Source: Pachyseris speciosa | Lineage: Eukaryota; Cnidaria; Anthozoa; Scleractinia; Pachyseridae | DNA length: 64,000 nucleotides | Direction: 5' to 3' | Assembly (NCBI GenBank): GCA_016490735.1 | Contig: JAEMWC010001467.1 | Coordinates: forward strand, 12,501 to 76,500 | Part shown: piece by piece, positions 23,795 through 34,998 of the stretch | Layout: every line of letters starts with the position of its first letter | Numbering within the stretch: position 1 is the first letter of the stretch | The notes under the pieces: generated by a model | The model's input: only the letters and a program-made list of their open reading frames with translations | Database searches by the model: none | Told to the model about the DNA's origin: nothing | Made by a program: the position numbers and the translations under genes

Positions 23795-24440
23795 CTCCGC
23801 TCTATATGGACACCCGTATATAACGGACAGTTCCGTTTCTCCCGAAGAAACGCTCGTATACACTTTTTTTAAATTTTATTTTATAAGAATATTGTTTTTC
23901 CGGCCCAGGCTGAATATTCCTATTTTGCTGTCGATTTTAGGCTGAAAATATTATTGTCATATTCTTAATTATAGCTTATGACATTTCCGTTTAAGGACGT
24001 TTTCGGGTATCCCATTACAAGTTAAGTGTTTGCTATTTTGTACTGCACAAATACATTACATGTACTGCTCATCATTGAACATTTGGTTATTGCTAGCTAG
24101 TTAAAGTAAGACGTTAAGTAAAAACATATCATTATAATGGTATTTACAGATTTTCAGCGTACGAAATTATATTCTTTTCACAATTTCAGCCTCAGATTTA
24201 TTCTTAAAATATTCTTAAAATATCGCAAATTTCAGCCTCGATATTCTTATATAATATATTATTATAAAAAAAAGTGTATTTTCTCTAATTAAAAATTAAT
24301 CCGCTTAATACGGACACCGGTTAATACGGACATAAACGGACACTTTTCTGTGTTCCGAGTCACAAACTCTCATATACCGTCAACCTCGCTTTACGGACAC
24401 TGGCTATATGCGCACTGTCTATTTTCAAGGAGCCTAAAGT
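23795..24440 (+). repeat. Pogo-like repeat split by a nested MITE
   Basis: The left piece has CAGTGGAACTCCGCTCTATA, TGGACACC and AACGGACAG; the right piece has CCGCTTAATACGGACACCGG and ACGGACACTTT. These words are typical of small Tc1/pogo-group repeats in animals. Between them, TACACTTTTTTTAAATTTTA and TATTATTATAAAAAAAAGTGTA form inverted ends of a nested element (about 23857-24281). A further fragment with GAGCCCGCTTAATGCGAACA lies at 25150-25215. Confidence 0.6.
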
Positions 24441-24678
24441 CAAATCACTGAATGAAGCTTTGATAATGCTGTAGAACGTGACTGAATATCTTACCAGTGG
24501 AAACCAAACATAAACGACGAATGACCTTTCAAAGTTTCTGTCTTATATTTAGTCCACCTGGCTGAGTCGCAAACTAAACGCGTCAATACAAAATAAAGCC
24601 ACGGCCTCTTTCAAGTGATTCTCGTTCAAGACGATAGATTATAGTTAAGTTTCTTTGGGATGAAAATCTCAATCTTTG

Positions 24679-25030
24679 CCTTGGTAGATTTAAGGGGTAA
24701 TGCCCGCTACCTTGTGGCCTTAGTGACCTTAGAGTGGCTTCAGCTTACTTAGTCACATTAATTTGTGAAGTATCCTTGTCACCCCAGCCACATCCCACAA
24801 GCTTTACGTTTTCATTGCTTGTTCTATTGATATGTGGGTACTTGAGCCTGAGTATTAGCTATGGCATGCTGATGAGGCCTAACAAGGCCGAAACAGCTGT
24901 CCATGGCATGGCTGCTAACAACGTTTTGCTTTGGTAGATTTAAGGGTTAATGCCCGCTACCTTGTGGCCTTAGTGCCCTTAGAGTGGCTTCAGCTTACTT
25001 GATCACATTATTTTGTGAAGTATCCTTTTC
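24679..25030 (+). repeat. Direct-repeat pair (100 bp, 252 bp apart)
   Basis: TTGGTAGATTTAAGGGGTAA through TTTGTGAAGTATCCTT at 24679-24780 recurs at 24931-25030 with few changes. The spacer holds TGATGAGGCCTAACAAGGCC and GAAACAGCTGTCC, which I associate with retroelement tails in cnidarians. This may be an LTR-like or tandem-copy relic. Confidence 0.5.
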
Positions 25031-25272
25031 TTTAGGATGAACTTGTTACAGTTGCGGTTAAGAAATTAAACAACGTTTTTCGTAAAAATGTCTGCTTTGG
25101 TCTGTATATCGATAAAACTTGTGTCCGTGAGGAGCTGTTTCTAGAGCCCGCTTAATGCGAACACCCGGATAATACTTTCGCACGTCCCCTTGGTGTCCGT
25201 ATAATTAACCGGGTTCTTTCCCGTTGGCATGAGGCAGCGGGTCACTAACCAAATATATGCTAATGAGGCAAA

Positions 25273-26115
25273 ATGTCGTCTTCGAGAAAGTCTCTCGTGG
25301 TTGACTACAAACAACTTCACTCGTTTTCCTCTGTCGTTTTACATGACACTGCCCCCCGTTCAAGAAAAGGAGGAAGATTTTTTGATGTGTATAGAATTAT
25401 TGCCCGACGAAAATGTGGCTCGGTAAGTCTTGTGATTATTCTTTTATTCGTTGTGTTTTTATTATCCCCGAGTCGCCAAATGGTTTCTGTATTGAGGTAT
25501 TCTGTGTATTGCGATTCTAGGGCTATGATTACTGTTTAAAATGGAGAGGATGGCCACTGGAAGCTTGCTGAGCTGGGAGCCAGCTGAAAATCTTACTCCG
25601 GATTTGCTAAGGTTAATTAAAAGATTGTAATCTTATTTTTCTGAACTTTAAAAAATGGAGTATCACGGAATTAAGCAATCCTTACTAATTTTTCAGATCA
25701 TTTTTTAGGCCAACTCAAATCAGTGATGAAAGGCTTATCGAAGGAAGTCGAGGATTTGTTGTTGGTATGCTAACTGGTCTGAAAAGTTCCTCTCACTCAC
25801 TCTTTTATTTTGATCTGGAATTGGACATTTGGCGCTTTGTTTCACATGACAAAGAAACTCCTTCAGAACACCGAGGGCATTTTTTATAAAAAAAAAAGTG
25901 ACTTCGCAAGGTTCAAATACCTTCCCACACACTGGTGGTACTTTTTGAACGAACATGGAGAGGGATTGGCCATAGACTTCCCTATTAAGATAAAGCCCGT
26001 GTTGTCATGGTCCCCAGTTCATCATTTTAACAAAGATGGGATACTCTGCAAGGCTCCTAGGTATCCCTTGGAGAAGCTATGTTTTGAAATAACAAAACAA
26101 AACCATGCAACTTAG
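25273..26115 (+). pseudogene. Chromodomain protein gene, three exons, frame-broken
   Basis: Exon 1 opens at the ATG at 25273 and ends in RIIARRKCGS at a GT donor (gtaagt, ~25422). After an intron, the acceptor (tctag, ~25520) starts an exon reading GYDYCLKWRGWPLEA and, in a shifted frame, SWEPAENLTPDLLR. Together these match a chromodomain (YxVERI...YxxKWxGW...TWEP), which would bind methylated histone tails. Exon 3 begins after ttttcag (~25697) with SFFRPTQISDERLIEG and continues, past a shift at an A10 run near 25888, into DFARFKYLPTHWWYFLNEHG to a stop at 26115. One base is missing beside TGCTGAGC at ~25580, so two breaks are present: a pseudogene or assembly error. The C-terminal part is of unknown function. 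Confidence 0.5.
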
Positions 26116-26201
26116 AGAATGTGTTTAATGTGGTGTAGAGCTTTTGCCTCAGACCAGCCTGGATCAACAGCAGAAAAAAATTATGTTAAAGATTCTTTTT
26201 C

Positions 26202-27790
26202 CTAATTTGTTTGTTTGTGAAATGAATGGAGACACAGGTCTGACTTTTCTAATAGCTGATGTTTGTTCAATAAATTGTCAAACAAACTGTGTAATTGAGC
26301 TGACTGTAAAACAGCTCTATACTGTTCTTGTAGTGTTTTTAGCTTTCTCACTCGAGTGGTAATTCCCATTTCTTTCAGTTTGGATTTGATTTCATCAGCA
26401 GTCATGTCTGCTATGTTTCTTTCATTATCTGGCTCTTTATGGCGAAGATGGGCACGATTTGCTCGACTTTCATTAATGCCAATGGACCAGTAACTATTCG
26501 CCCTCCTCCAGTACTGCTGTAGAGTTCGTTGTAGGGAGCTTAGAATCTCGAGTCGTTTTCTCACTAGGAGCACATCTTTCGCGGCGTCCCGTTTGAAAAT
26601 ATATTTTAGCAAGAGGGCTTGCAGTTCTGAGATATTGTAAAATTTTAATTGGCTAATAATAACAATTTTTATAACAACGTGGTTACAGAATACAAAACCA
26701 CTTCAGGTCAACTTGCCTTCATTTGTTAGTTGATAAAATGACTGAGGCATAAGCCAGTAGCTCTTGTTATTTGATTAGATTCAAAAGAGTGACTCTGCTG
26801 TCTTTGGTTTAGTCTCATTTTTTTGTCATTATAACTAATAAGTAACATTAAAAAGTAATATTTGGGCCCCTGGGTGTTTCCCTGGTGTTCTTGCAATGTG
26901 GAAAATTGAGTTTAAATTGTTCCTGCACTGCTTAATCAAGTAACAGCGTGGAAACTGATCATCTGCCATTGAGATTTCATGATATGCTGCATACCCCACG
27001 CAAAACTTATCCAAAATGTATAGAAGGGCTCTAACAGTGTCCTTTTCATTCTCTGGAAGGTTCTGGAAAGACAATCTGTCATTATTTGAACCACATTCCA
27101 TTTCGGTTAATTTGCCATTGACAACTTTCATTCAGATTGACTCGAGTGTGAGTCCAAAAGTTTCTAAAAAACAAAGGGCCCTTTTAGCTCTGGTCTTTAG
27201 TTCCTTAATACTTCTGTTTCTTTGCCGGTTTCCTACTTCATGGAGTTGATGACCTCTATTTTTCAAACTGTCCGTGCAATTTATATGAACTGAGTTATCT
27301 TCAAGGTAGTCCAGATGTGCTGAGAGTTCCCTGTTTTGTTTGCATTGTCTTTCTATCACACCCTCAACATTTATAAACATGACCCTCAAGATTTGTTACT
27401 TCACCCTCAAGATTTTTCCCTTTAGTATATTCATCCACAATTTCTTGTAACAGCACCTTGCATCTCTTTTCAAGGTCTTGAACTTGCTCTTCCAGTTCTT
27501 TTTTATCCTCCTCACATTTTTAAAGGCGTTTTTGGAGACCGCTAACATTTACCAGTTCATCCAGGTTCACTTGAATCGATTTTGTCTGGTTGCAAGAACA
27601 TACTCTATTGTTTCCACGTAGACCACGGATCTTGGAATAAGTTTTCGCAACTAGAATTCTCAAACACTCTTCAAGCCTTTTATTTCCATTCTTAAACATA
27701 ACGAGTAAATTTGATGCAGTCACTTGCAAGAGCTCCAGGTAAGAGATATTCACTATGAACTTGCTTTAGCTCTCTCCATTTTAACAATGC
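26202..27790 (-). pseudogene. Broken copy of a cnidarian coiled-coil family of unknown function
   Basis: Four collinear minus-strand pieces: 27753-27520 (KTYSKIRGLRGNNRVC, then a coiled coil), 27389-27132 (IKELKTRAKRALCFLETFGL), 27131-26835 in the same frame after one TGA (LLYILDKFCVGYAAYHEISM, YLIKQCRNNLNSIFHIARTP) and 26612-26202, whose part MTADEIKSKLKEMGITTRV resembles a SAP-type helix pair. I recognise this arrangement from large uncharacterised families in corals and anemones, from memory only. The frameshift between the first two pieces and the nonsense codon near 27132 indicate a pseudogene. The function is unknown to me. Confidence 0.5.
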
Positions 27791-27814
27791 CTTGTGCGGT
27801 ATTTTTATATTTAT

Positions 27815-28173
27815 AGGAGCACTGTCACCGGGATTTTTGCTGTTTTGGGTTCAATTCTGCCAAAATTACTGCCTTTTACCTGTTATCATGCAAAATATGC
27901 TCCTATAGAATCAGCAAGATGAATTCCAATGAAATTTTGGCAGGGAGAGCAAACCATAATAATTTTGGGGGGATTTTTCAATGTATAGCTTGATTTCAAT
28001 CCATTTCCATCCTCGTCATCTTCAGTTGATGGCATACAGGAGTTTATAGTGTCAATGCAGTACTACAGTCTTTGGCAGCAAAACTAGACAATTATTTTAA
28101 GGTTTCCACTGATGCATTGGCAGTTTTAAGTTTTTTAAATTGATGGTACAATAGCGTGACAATGCTCCTTTAA
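27815..28173 (+). repeat. MITE with AGGAGCAxTGTCA ends, copy 1
   Basis: The left end AGGAGCACTGTCACCGGGAT and the right end GCGTGACAATGCTCCTTTAA are short inverted repeats. The internal sequence matches 42398-42787 in the opposite orientation (CCAAAATTACTGCCTTTTAC, GATGAATTCCAATGAAATTT, CATTTCCATCCTCGTCATC). Non-coding. Confidence 0.8.
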
Positions 28174-28397
28174 GTATGTTCCAGCTCTCTGTTTAAAAAT
28201 ATAGTGCAAGGACGACGTATTCTCCGAAATTTTTAGTTGAAAATTTGCTTATAACTCTTCTTGCCACGTATAATTTTTCGACATGGCAATATACAAAGAG
28301 AAGGAAAAAATTTCCCTCGCAAATATCAAAATTCCCGCAAAACAAAATGGTAATAACCGCTGGGGAAGAACATTGACTATGGGCTCATATACAGCTG

Positions 28398-28679
28398 ATG
28401 AGAAGCAAAAGTGAAGCATACACAAACAAATTTGTATTTGGTGGTGAAACCACTGGTCTCAAATATTGTATTAACGTAAAAGTAGAGAAAAATATCTTTC
28501 AAATGATGTCTTTTGGAGCGAAATTGGAGCACAGACTCAAATATGGCGAATTTTGGGATTTTACCGTGGATTGCCGTGGGATGTTCACTGAAACCCAATT
28601 TTTCGTGGTTTTCAAAAGTAAAAAGGAAACATCGAAATTAGTCGTATGGGGCTGTGAGACACAAGGTAAGTCATTTTAA
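28398..28679 (+). other. Possible orphan exon ending at a splice donor
   Basis: A 93-codon frame from the ATG at 28398 has protein-like composition (FGAKLEHRLKYGEFWDFTV, FVVFKSKKETSKLVVWGC) and runs into ACACAAGgtaagt near 28664, a consensus 5' splice site. I cannot name the product and see no matching downstream exon. It may equally be chance. Confidence 0.25.
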
Positions 28680-29282
28680 CATATATAATTTTTCATTCCT
28701 GTATACACATTTTTACGATCGCATTCGGTTTGACGATTGTCGATGGTTATAAACTATGAGTTTTGATTCTGTCGATAATTCTCCCTCTACGCCTTGTAAT
28801 TTTTCGCGTTAAAACTGCTCGCAGAAAACCTTCAAAAGAAATATGAAATTTTAAGTTTCCACTTTCATTTGTGTACGATGTGTTTTGTAATGGATGAGTC
28901 TATCGTGCCTGGCATACACATTTTTACATTTGCTAATTCTTCGAGAATTATTCCATTAAATATTTCATTCTTCATACATTTTCTTAGTACATTTTGGCGT
29001 TCGATTTCTTGGCTGCAAGGTTATAGATACTGTAATGTATTGCACACACACTCCGCCATCATGTTAAAACCTCGTGGTATATTTTACCCATCATGCCTTA
29101 GTGTACAATATTTCATGATAGCATACATGAGATCTCCCTTTTTATAACACAAACTTGACTATGTTGCCAGCTCTTATGGCTTTTAACAAACGAAAACAAT
29201 AGCATTAAAGAAAAACAAAAACAAAAAAAGTGACTATTCAGAGCTCTGAAAATAAATCATTGTCTATAATCTTTGAGACAAG
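28680..29282. other. Non-coding; possible 3' flank or LTR of the Gypsy element
   Basis: Lies immediately after the end of the Gypsy pol frame on the minus strand, where a 3' LTR would be expected. No second copy of this sequence is visible beyond the gag end, so an LTR cannot be demonstrated. Confidence 0.35.
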
Positions 29283-31261
29283 TCACTGTTCGTAGTCCTT
29301 GAGGTAGGTGGGCTGTTTCACTAGTCGACCAGAGCGCGTACGTATTGCTGGATTTAGTGAATGTTCAGACTGTGTCTTTGTTTCACGGCACGGCACGGTT
29401 ACGTGTAGAAGAACTGGCTTGACTTTCTTGTGAAGTTTTAACAGTCTCATTGTTTAGTGCTTGCGATACACGGCTCTTGTTCAGGTGTCTACGATTTCTC
29501 CTATACTTCTGACCTTCAGGCGTCTGAACAATGTATGACCTAGGCGTGTGATGCTTTTCAACCACTGTAGCTTGGACCCACTTGTTGTCATGCTTCAGAG
29601 ACACCTTATCACCATTGGCTACACCGTAGATGAGGCAACTCTTTACTACAATGTTTGTCACAGTAAAACTTCTGTCTTTCCTTTATAGTCTGAAGGTGCT
29701 GCTTGATTTCTTGGTTTCCCTGTGGTTTAAGAAGCTCAGAGTGTGTTGGTAGAGAGGTTTTAAGTCTGCGGCCCATTAGAATTTGAGAAGGGGACAGGCC
29801 AATTCCATCCAAAGGAGTGTTTCTGTAGTTCAGTAAAGCTTTGTAGGGATCTTGACCTTTCTTGAGGAAATTCTCAATGGTCTGTACAGCCCTCTCGACT
29901 TCGCCATTTGATTGAGGGAAGTGAGGACTTGAAGTGGTGTGTACGAAACCATACGTTTTGCTGAAATCTTTGAATGCTGAACTTGCGTATTGGGGCCCAT
30001 TGTCGCTGACAAGTTCACCAGGGATTCCATACCTTGCAAATTGACTCTTCAGGTGACAGATAATGTTGCTACTGGTTAAGCTGTCTAGCTTGGAAACTTC
30101 TATCCACTTGGAGTAGTAATCTACACTCAGCAAGTAGTGAACACCATTGAACTCGAACAGGTCACTTCCGATTTTTGACCATGGTCTGTCTGGTGGCTCT
30201 TGAATTATCATTGGCTCTCTGGGTTGAGCTCTCTGGAACTGGTTACAAATGGAACAGTTGGCCACTCTATCTTCAATCTGTGAGGACATTCCCGGCCAAA
30301 ATAGAATGTCTCGAGCAGGCTGTTTGCATTTCACGATACCTTGATGTGATTCATGGATGAGGTCTAGCATTTCCTTCCTCATGCTCTTGGGAACAATGAG
30401 CTTCTGTGCTTTGAATAAGAGAGCATCAACTGACGAAAGTTCATCTCTGTAGCACCAGTATTCACGAACATTGCTGGGTAATTCTTCCTTGTTTCCAGGC
30501 CATCCATTCAGGACTACTGTGCTTAAGGCTTGCATGGCTGGATCATCTGCAGTGGCTTTCTGGAACTCTGCATACTTCTCGGGTGTAATGGGAAGGTGCG
30601 CAGTAAGCTGAACTTCATTAACTTCAAGGTCTGGAATAAGAATTTCGGTAGTCTCTTGTAGGTATGATCTGCTCAACGCATCGGCGACAGAAAGTTCTGA
30701 ACCTGAGAGGTATTTGATCTTCAGGTCATATCGTTTCAGGGTCAGCATAATCTTTTGACGTCTGAGTGGTGCTTGATGCAAAGGCCTACTTAAAATGTAC
30801 TGCAATGGCTTGTGGTCTGACTCTACTTGCGTTGGTCTTCCACAGATAAACTGGTGAAACTTCTGCGCTCCATACACAATCGCAAGAGTTTCCTTTTCAA
30901 TTTGAGCATATCGCTCTTGTGTTGGGGTGAGGGCTCTTGATGCATAGGCCAAGGGTTTTCCATCTTGCAAAAGGACTGCACCCAACCCTTAAGAGCTAGC
31001 ATCGGCTGGCAGGGTTAATGGCTTGTTAGGATCATAGTATCCGAGTACCGGTGTTGACGAGGCCATCTGCTTGAGTTTCTGAAAGCTTGCATCTTGCTCT
31101 TGGTCCCAGTGCCAGGTAATGTTCTTCTCTAGCAATTCTCCTAACGGGGCGCTTACTGTAGCCATGTTGGGCATAAACTTTCCGAGATATTGAATAAATC
31201 CAAGGAATGTCTTAAGTTCCTTAGTGTTCTCAGGGGGTTTCATTTCTTTTATTGCCTGCAC
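29283..31261 (-). pseudogene. Ty3/Gypsy pol: RNase H and integrase
   Basis: From 31261 downward, AIKEMKPPENTKELKTFLGF is the RT-connection region, followed after an in-frame stop (~30987) by RNase H (AYASRALTPTQERYAQIEKE, VESDHKPLQYI). Integrase follows: the H-H-C-C finger (HESHQG...CSICNQF) and the D,D35E core (GSDLFEFNG, LVSDNGPQYAS, SNGEVERAV). The C-terminal beta-barrel-like part ([20 protein letters not shown]) sits in a second frame, and a further shift at a CGGCA-type 5-bp repeat near 29390 leads to RTRSGRLVKQPTYLKDYEQ and a stop near 29283. The family inserts reverse-transcribed DNA. No chromodomain is visible. Several breaks, so non-autonomous. Confidence 0.85.
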
Positions 31262-31946
31262 CTCTCAGGATCTGGTCTTAAGCCATCTTTACCTAGGACA
31301 TAACCAACGTAGGGGACTTCTTCTTGCCTGATTCGGCATTTCTTGGCGTTGAACTTGAGATTGACTTCTCTTGCTCGATCAAACACTTGCTTTTGTCTGG
31401 TGTCATGCTCATCTTCATCTCTTCCCCATATTAAATGGTCGTCTACTATCACTTTCACACCCTCCACATCTGCAAACAGGTCAGACATGCAGTTCTGGAA
31501 CACTTTAGGGGCTGACTTTAATCCAAACGGCAACCGTGTGAAGTGATATCTTCCAAATGGTGTGTTAAAAGTGCATAACTTTGAGCTTTTCTCATCCAAC
31601 GTCACTTGCCAGTATCCTGATGTGGCATCTAGAACTGGAAACTCTTTGGCCTGAGGCATGCCAGCTACAACTTCTTCTATTGTTGTCATTGGGAAGTGCT
31701 CTCTTCTAATGCTTCATTCAAATCTCTAGGATCTATGCAAATACGGATCTTGTTCGGTTTCACCACAGCTACCATACTGTTCACCCAGTCAGTAGGTTCT
31801 ACCTGCCTGACAATTACACCTGCTTTCTCCATACGGTCGAGTTCATCTTTGATCTTTTCTTTGAGGGAAACTGGTACTTCCTTGGAGGATGAACTACAGG
31901 AAGAATACTTGAATCCAGCTTGATTGTGTGTTCTCCGGGAACACAC
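31249..31946 (-). pseudogene. Ty3/Gypsy reverse transcriptase
   Basis: Two frames split by a shift near 31688. The upstream part has IRICIDPRDLNEAL; the downstream part has DATSGYWQVTLDEKSSKLCT, FNTPFGRYHFTRLPFGLKSA and VKVIVDDHLIWG. These are RT motifs 1-5, and VDD at the catalytic site is a known variant of the Gypsy Y/F-x-D-D box. It sits between protease and RNase H as expected. Confidence 0.85.
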
Positions 31947-33120
31947 CCAAGACCGCGAAACAAATCTGGGTATTCGTCAAGGATGCTTTGATCCTTGTCA
32001 GTGGGGTGCTCTGGAATGTCATGTTGCTGAAGTGAATGTATTCTTGCAAGTAGACCCATTTCTTTGCAGGTTTGAGCACTGAGTACTGAAGGTGCTTCAA
32101 TCTCAACCACATGAAATTTCACATGGAACACTTTGCCTTTGTATTCACAAGGCAATGTCACTACTCCTTTAGTTGGAATCTGATGACCTGAATACGACTT
32201 AAGCTTAACTTGAGTCTTCTCATGGTGGCACCCAATGTCAAGGTCTTGTATAACTTTGGCAGAGATAACATTGACTTTTGCACCAGTGTCTAGTTGAAAC
32301 TTCACAGTTTTGCTTCCAATTCTTATGTCTTCGTACCACTCACCCGCATTCACTGCATTAACTGAGGTGATGCATCCAACAAATAGCTCTTCATTACTAT
32401 CTTCGTCTTCTTCTACATATTGTATTCCTTTCCTATCTGTGGTCTTAGATTGACAAATACTGGCAAAATGGTTCAGCTTGTGAGACTTAACACACCGTTT
32501 TCCTTGTGTTGGGCATTTTGCTTTGTCACGTTGATAACCACATCTACTACAATCTTTGCTTGTGAATTTCTCTCGGCCAGACTTTAGTTTTCTGTGGCTG
32601 TTTTGCTTCTTCAGGTGTACACTGTTGATGCTAGGATTCTCAGTTTTCATGGTTTCCAATTGTGCTTTAGACATCTCGTCAGTTCTCGCAATGTCAATTG
32701 CTTTTTCTAGGGTAAGGTCTGAGCCTTCTTGAATAAGCTTTTCTCTTGTTTTGGTGGCATGACACCCGATAACCACTCTATCTCGAACCATTTCATTAGG
32801 GTCTGTGTAACCACAATCTTCAACTAGTAACTTCAAATCAGTGAGAAGTTGTTCAAATGACTCACCCTCTTGTTGAACCTTCTGGTGGAATTTGTACCTT
32901 GCAAACACTTTGTTTGATTTGGGCTTCACATATGCCTCGTACTTTGCATAATACGTGTCGAGTTTCTTTCCTTCATCGGCAGTGAGTTCCCACGTATTGT
33001 ACATGTCACGACCTTTGTCTCCAATCCAAATCATCAGGTAATTGCAATTTTCTTCTTCACTTTTCCGCTTAAGTGGTCCTCCAAATGTGAACTCACAGTG
33101 TTGCTTGAATGCTTTCCAGC
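31814..33120 (-). pseudogene. Ty3/Gypsy gag, zinc knuckle and protease
   Basis: A 406-codon minus frame from 33034 (open further, to about 33120) carries a retrotransposon gag core (FARYKFHQKVQQEGESFEQL), a knuckle CxxCGYQ...CPTQGKRC...H...C that is only partly canonical, and an aspartic protease FQLDTGAKVNVISAKVI. Toward its C terminus it reaches the linker before RT (LFRGLGCVPGEHTIKLD) and then runs out of frame near 31860. The order gag-protease-RT-RNase H-integrase and the type of residues suggest the Mag/K02A2.6-like group common in cnidarians. The 5' end is cut at ~33125 by a Penelope-like tail. Confidence 0.8.
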
Positions 33121-33146
33121 ATTCAAGAGATTATAGCAGTATAAGA

Positions 33147-33236
33147 CCCCGTCCACACGTATCCGGATATTTTCGAAAATGGAGATTTTTTTCTCCGTAT
33201 TTGACGATATCCGGATACGTGTGGACGGGGTCTAAG
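33147..33236. mobile_element. PIF/Harbinger-like mini-MITE
   Basis: GACCCCGTCCACACGTATCC and GGATACGTGTGGACGGGGTC are perfect inverted ends. It is flanked by TAA on both sides, while the related site at ~52112 has TAA once. TAA duplications point to PIF/Harbinger mobilisation. Confidence 0.85.
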
Positions 33237-33613
33237 GCTCGAAACGTCGTGATCCAAATCCACATCTATGTGACGAAATCGTTGGACAAACGGTCAACTC
33301 GGCTATCATTCTAAACCAATAGTGACAAACACCTTTCAATTATATATGGTACTGCGTGACTAGGTGACGAACTTTGCAATAAGCGATGCATGAAAAAATA
33401 ACAGGAACACACTATTTACCTTAGCAACAAAAATGTTCATTCCACGTTCCTTAGACACATTTGGAAGCGTAAATTAAGAAAAGATGGCCTGAACGTTCAA
33501 ATTTAAATCGAAAATCGAAATATTTCGACTGGATCCCAGAATAGCCCTTTCCTTGTTGAAAATTAATTAGATTCCGTGTCATTCGTGATATGGAAGCAAT
33601 TCTTAAACGTAAA

Positions 33614-33850
33614 GCGCTGGCTAAACGAGGCAACATCATTGCATGCGGAAACAATTTGAGGTCGCGCATGTTTCCACGATGTTTCCTCGTTTAGCCACCC
33701 GGGGAAAAATTGTTGCGGCAACAAAAAATGTTTCTGAACTCTCTCAGAAACATGTTTTGTTGCCGCAACAATGTTTCCCGGGGTGGCTAAACGGGAAAAC
33801 ATCGTGGAAACAAGCGCGAGCGCAACTTTGTTGCCTCGTTTAGCCAGAGC
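33614..33850. mobile_element. Foldback MITE, copy 1
   Basis: Outer ends GCTGGCTAAACGAGGCAAC and CTCGTTTAGCCAGAGC are inverted. Inner words GGTGGCTAAACG/CGTTTAGCCACC and TTGTTGCCGCAACAA-like repeats are also mirrored, so most of the element is palindromic. A second copy lies at 34754-34998. The corresponding position near 52513 lacks it. Confidence 0.8.
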
Positions 33851-34105
33851 TTAAGCGTGGGTTTTTAAATAAATTCATAACAGGTGTTTTGAGTCCTAAA
33901 ACCGTCAAATCGGCCATAACACTGTACGGTTCTCTTAGGCCCGGTTCATACGTCGCCTTTCTGCCGTGTCGAATTTAATTAAACTAATTAAATTCGACAG
34001 AAATTCGACGTCTGAATCAGCTGCCGAATTTCTGCCGCACGTTCGACTGGTCTTGTCGCATTATCCGGCAGAAATGCGGCACCGATTCAAACGGCGAATT
34101 TCTGC

Positions 34106-34218
34106 AGTAGTAGAGGGTGTAGTTGACAAATAACACCTCCGCGCAGCGCACCCTCCTCGCTTCGCTCGTCGGGTTTGCCGCGCTCCGGTTGTATTTGTGG
34201 ACTACACCCTCTACTACT
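34106..34218. repeat. Small inverted-repeat element
   Basis: AGTAGTAGAGGGTGTAGT at 34106 is exactly inverted at 34201-34218, with GACAAATA/TATTTGTG continuing the pairing. The GC-rich centre is itself partly palindromic (CTTCGCTCG). Confidence 0.85.
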
Positions 34219-34753
34219 CAGCACCGAGGAGCGCAGCGACGAGGCAACACAGACAACAAAGCATCAAAACCAAAAAACAAAACGCCAACAAAAGGCAGTC
34301 GGAGTGGGCGGTCGGCCTATTAGAGAGAGGGGTGTCTGGGTAAGAGCGCGATGGTGGATCGGCGAGCACCCCTATTAGAGAAACAAAACTATGGGGTAAG
34401 AGCGATGTACCCAAAATTGGCAGTTTAAAACAATCATCTCCAACATACAAGCGAGATAGAAACCTCAGTTAACTCTTAATCGTGTATGTGTTATAGCGCG
34501 TTGATCGGATTTCGGAACAACCGGGGTATGGTTTCCAAACCGTGGAAAAAAAAAAACTAAATTCGGAAGCTCAAAGATGACTCACAATCAGTTTGTTTGT
34601 GGTCCTTCATTGCATTTCCCCTCGGACGTGGCTTACATTTAAACATTTAAGCATGCCAGTATGATCACAGGAGCAGCACAAAATCATCTAGTCTCGCCCC
34701 ACTAATACGAAACTACGAAATTTATGAGATAATTTTAAAGTGCGGAAAATAAA

Positions 34754-34998
34754 GCTCTGGTAAAACGAGGCAACGATGTTGCGGCAACAATTTGAGCTCG
34801 CGCATGTTTCCACGATGTTTTCCCATTTAGCCACCCGAGGAAACATTGTTGCGGCGACAAAAAATGTTTCTGAGGGAGGTCAGACACATTTTAGTTGCCG
34901 CAAAAACGTTTCCTCGGGTGGCTAAACGGGGAAACATCGTGGAAACATGCGCGAGCTCAAATTGTTGCCGCAACATTGTTGTCTCGTTTAGCCAGAGC
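34754..34998. mobile_element. Foldback MITE, copy 2
   Basis: Same family as 33614-33850: GCTCTGGTAAAACGAGGCAAC to GTCTCGTTTAGCCAGAGC, with the internal pairs CCACCCGAGGAAAC/GTTTCCTCGGGTGG and CATGTTTCCACGATGTTT/AAACATCGTGGAAACATG. Confidence 0.8.

Larger units (their letters stand above)
33126..33940 (+). repeat. Penelope-like element 3' tail, interrupted by two MITEs
   Basis: AGAGATTATAGC, GGCTCGAAACGTCG, TCCAAATCCACATCTATGTG and TTGGACAAACGGTCAACTCG match 52085-52205 in order, and weaker matches (GATTCCGTGTCA, TTCATAACAGGTG, GCCATAACACTGT) continue to ~33930 versus 52480-52600. Relative to 52 kb, this copy has gained a MITE at 33147-33236 and a foldback at 33614-33850. Confidence 0.75.

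Noticed and set aside
26144..26362. Plus-strand ORF of 72 codons
   Set aside because: Antisense to the SAP-like part of the broken coiled-coil family copy.
29609..33034. Host protease or integrase gene
   Set aside because: The gag-protease-RT-RNase H-integrase order and D,D35E core identify a Ty3/Gypsy element.
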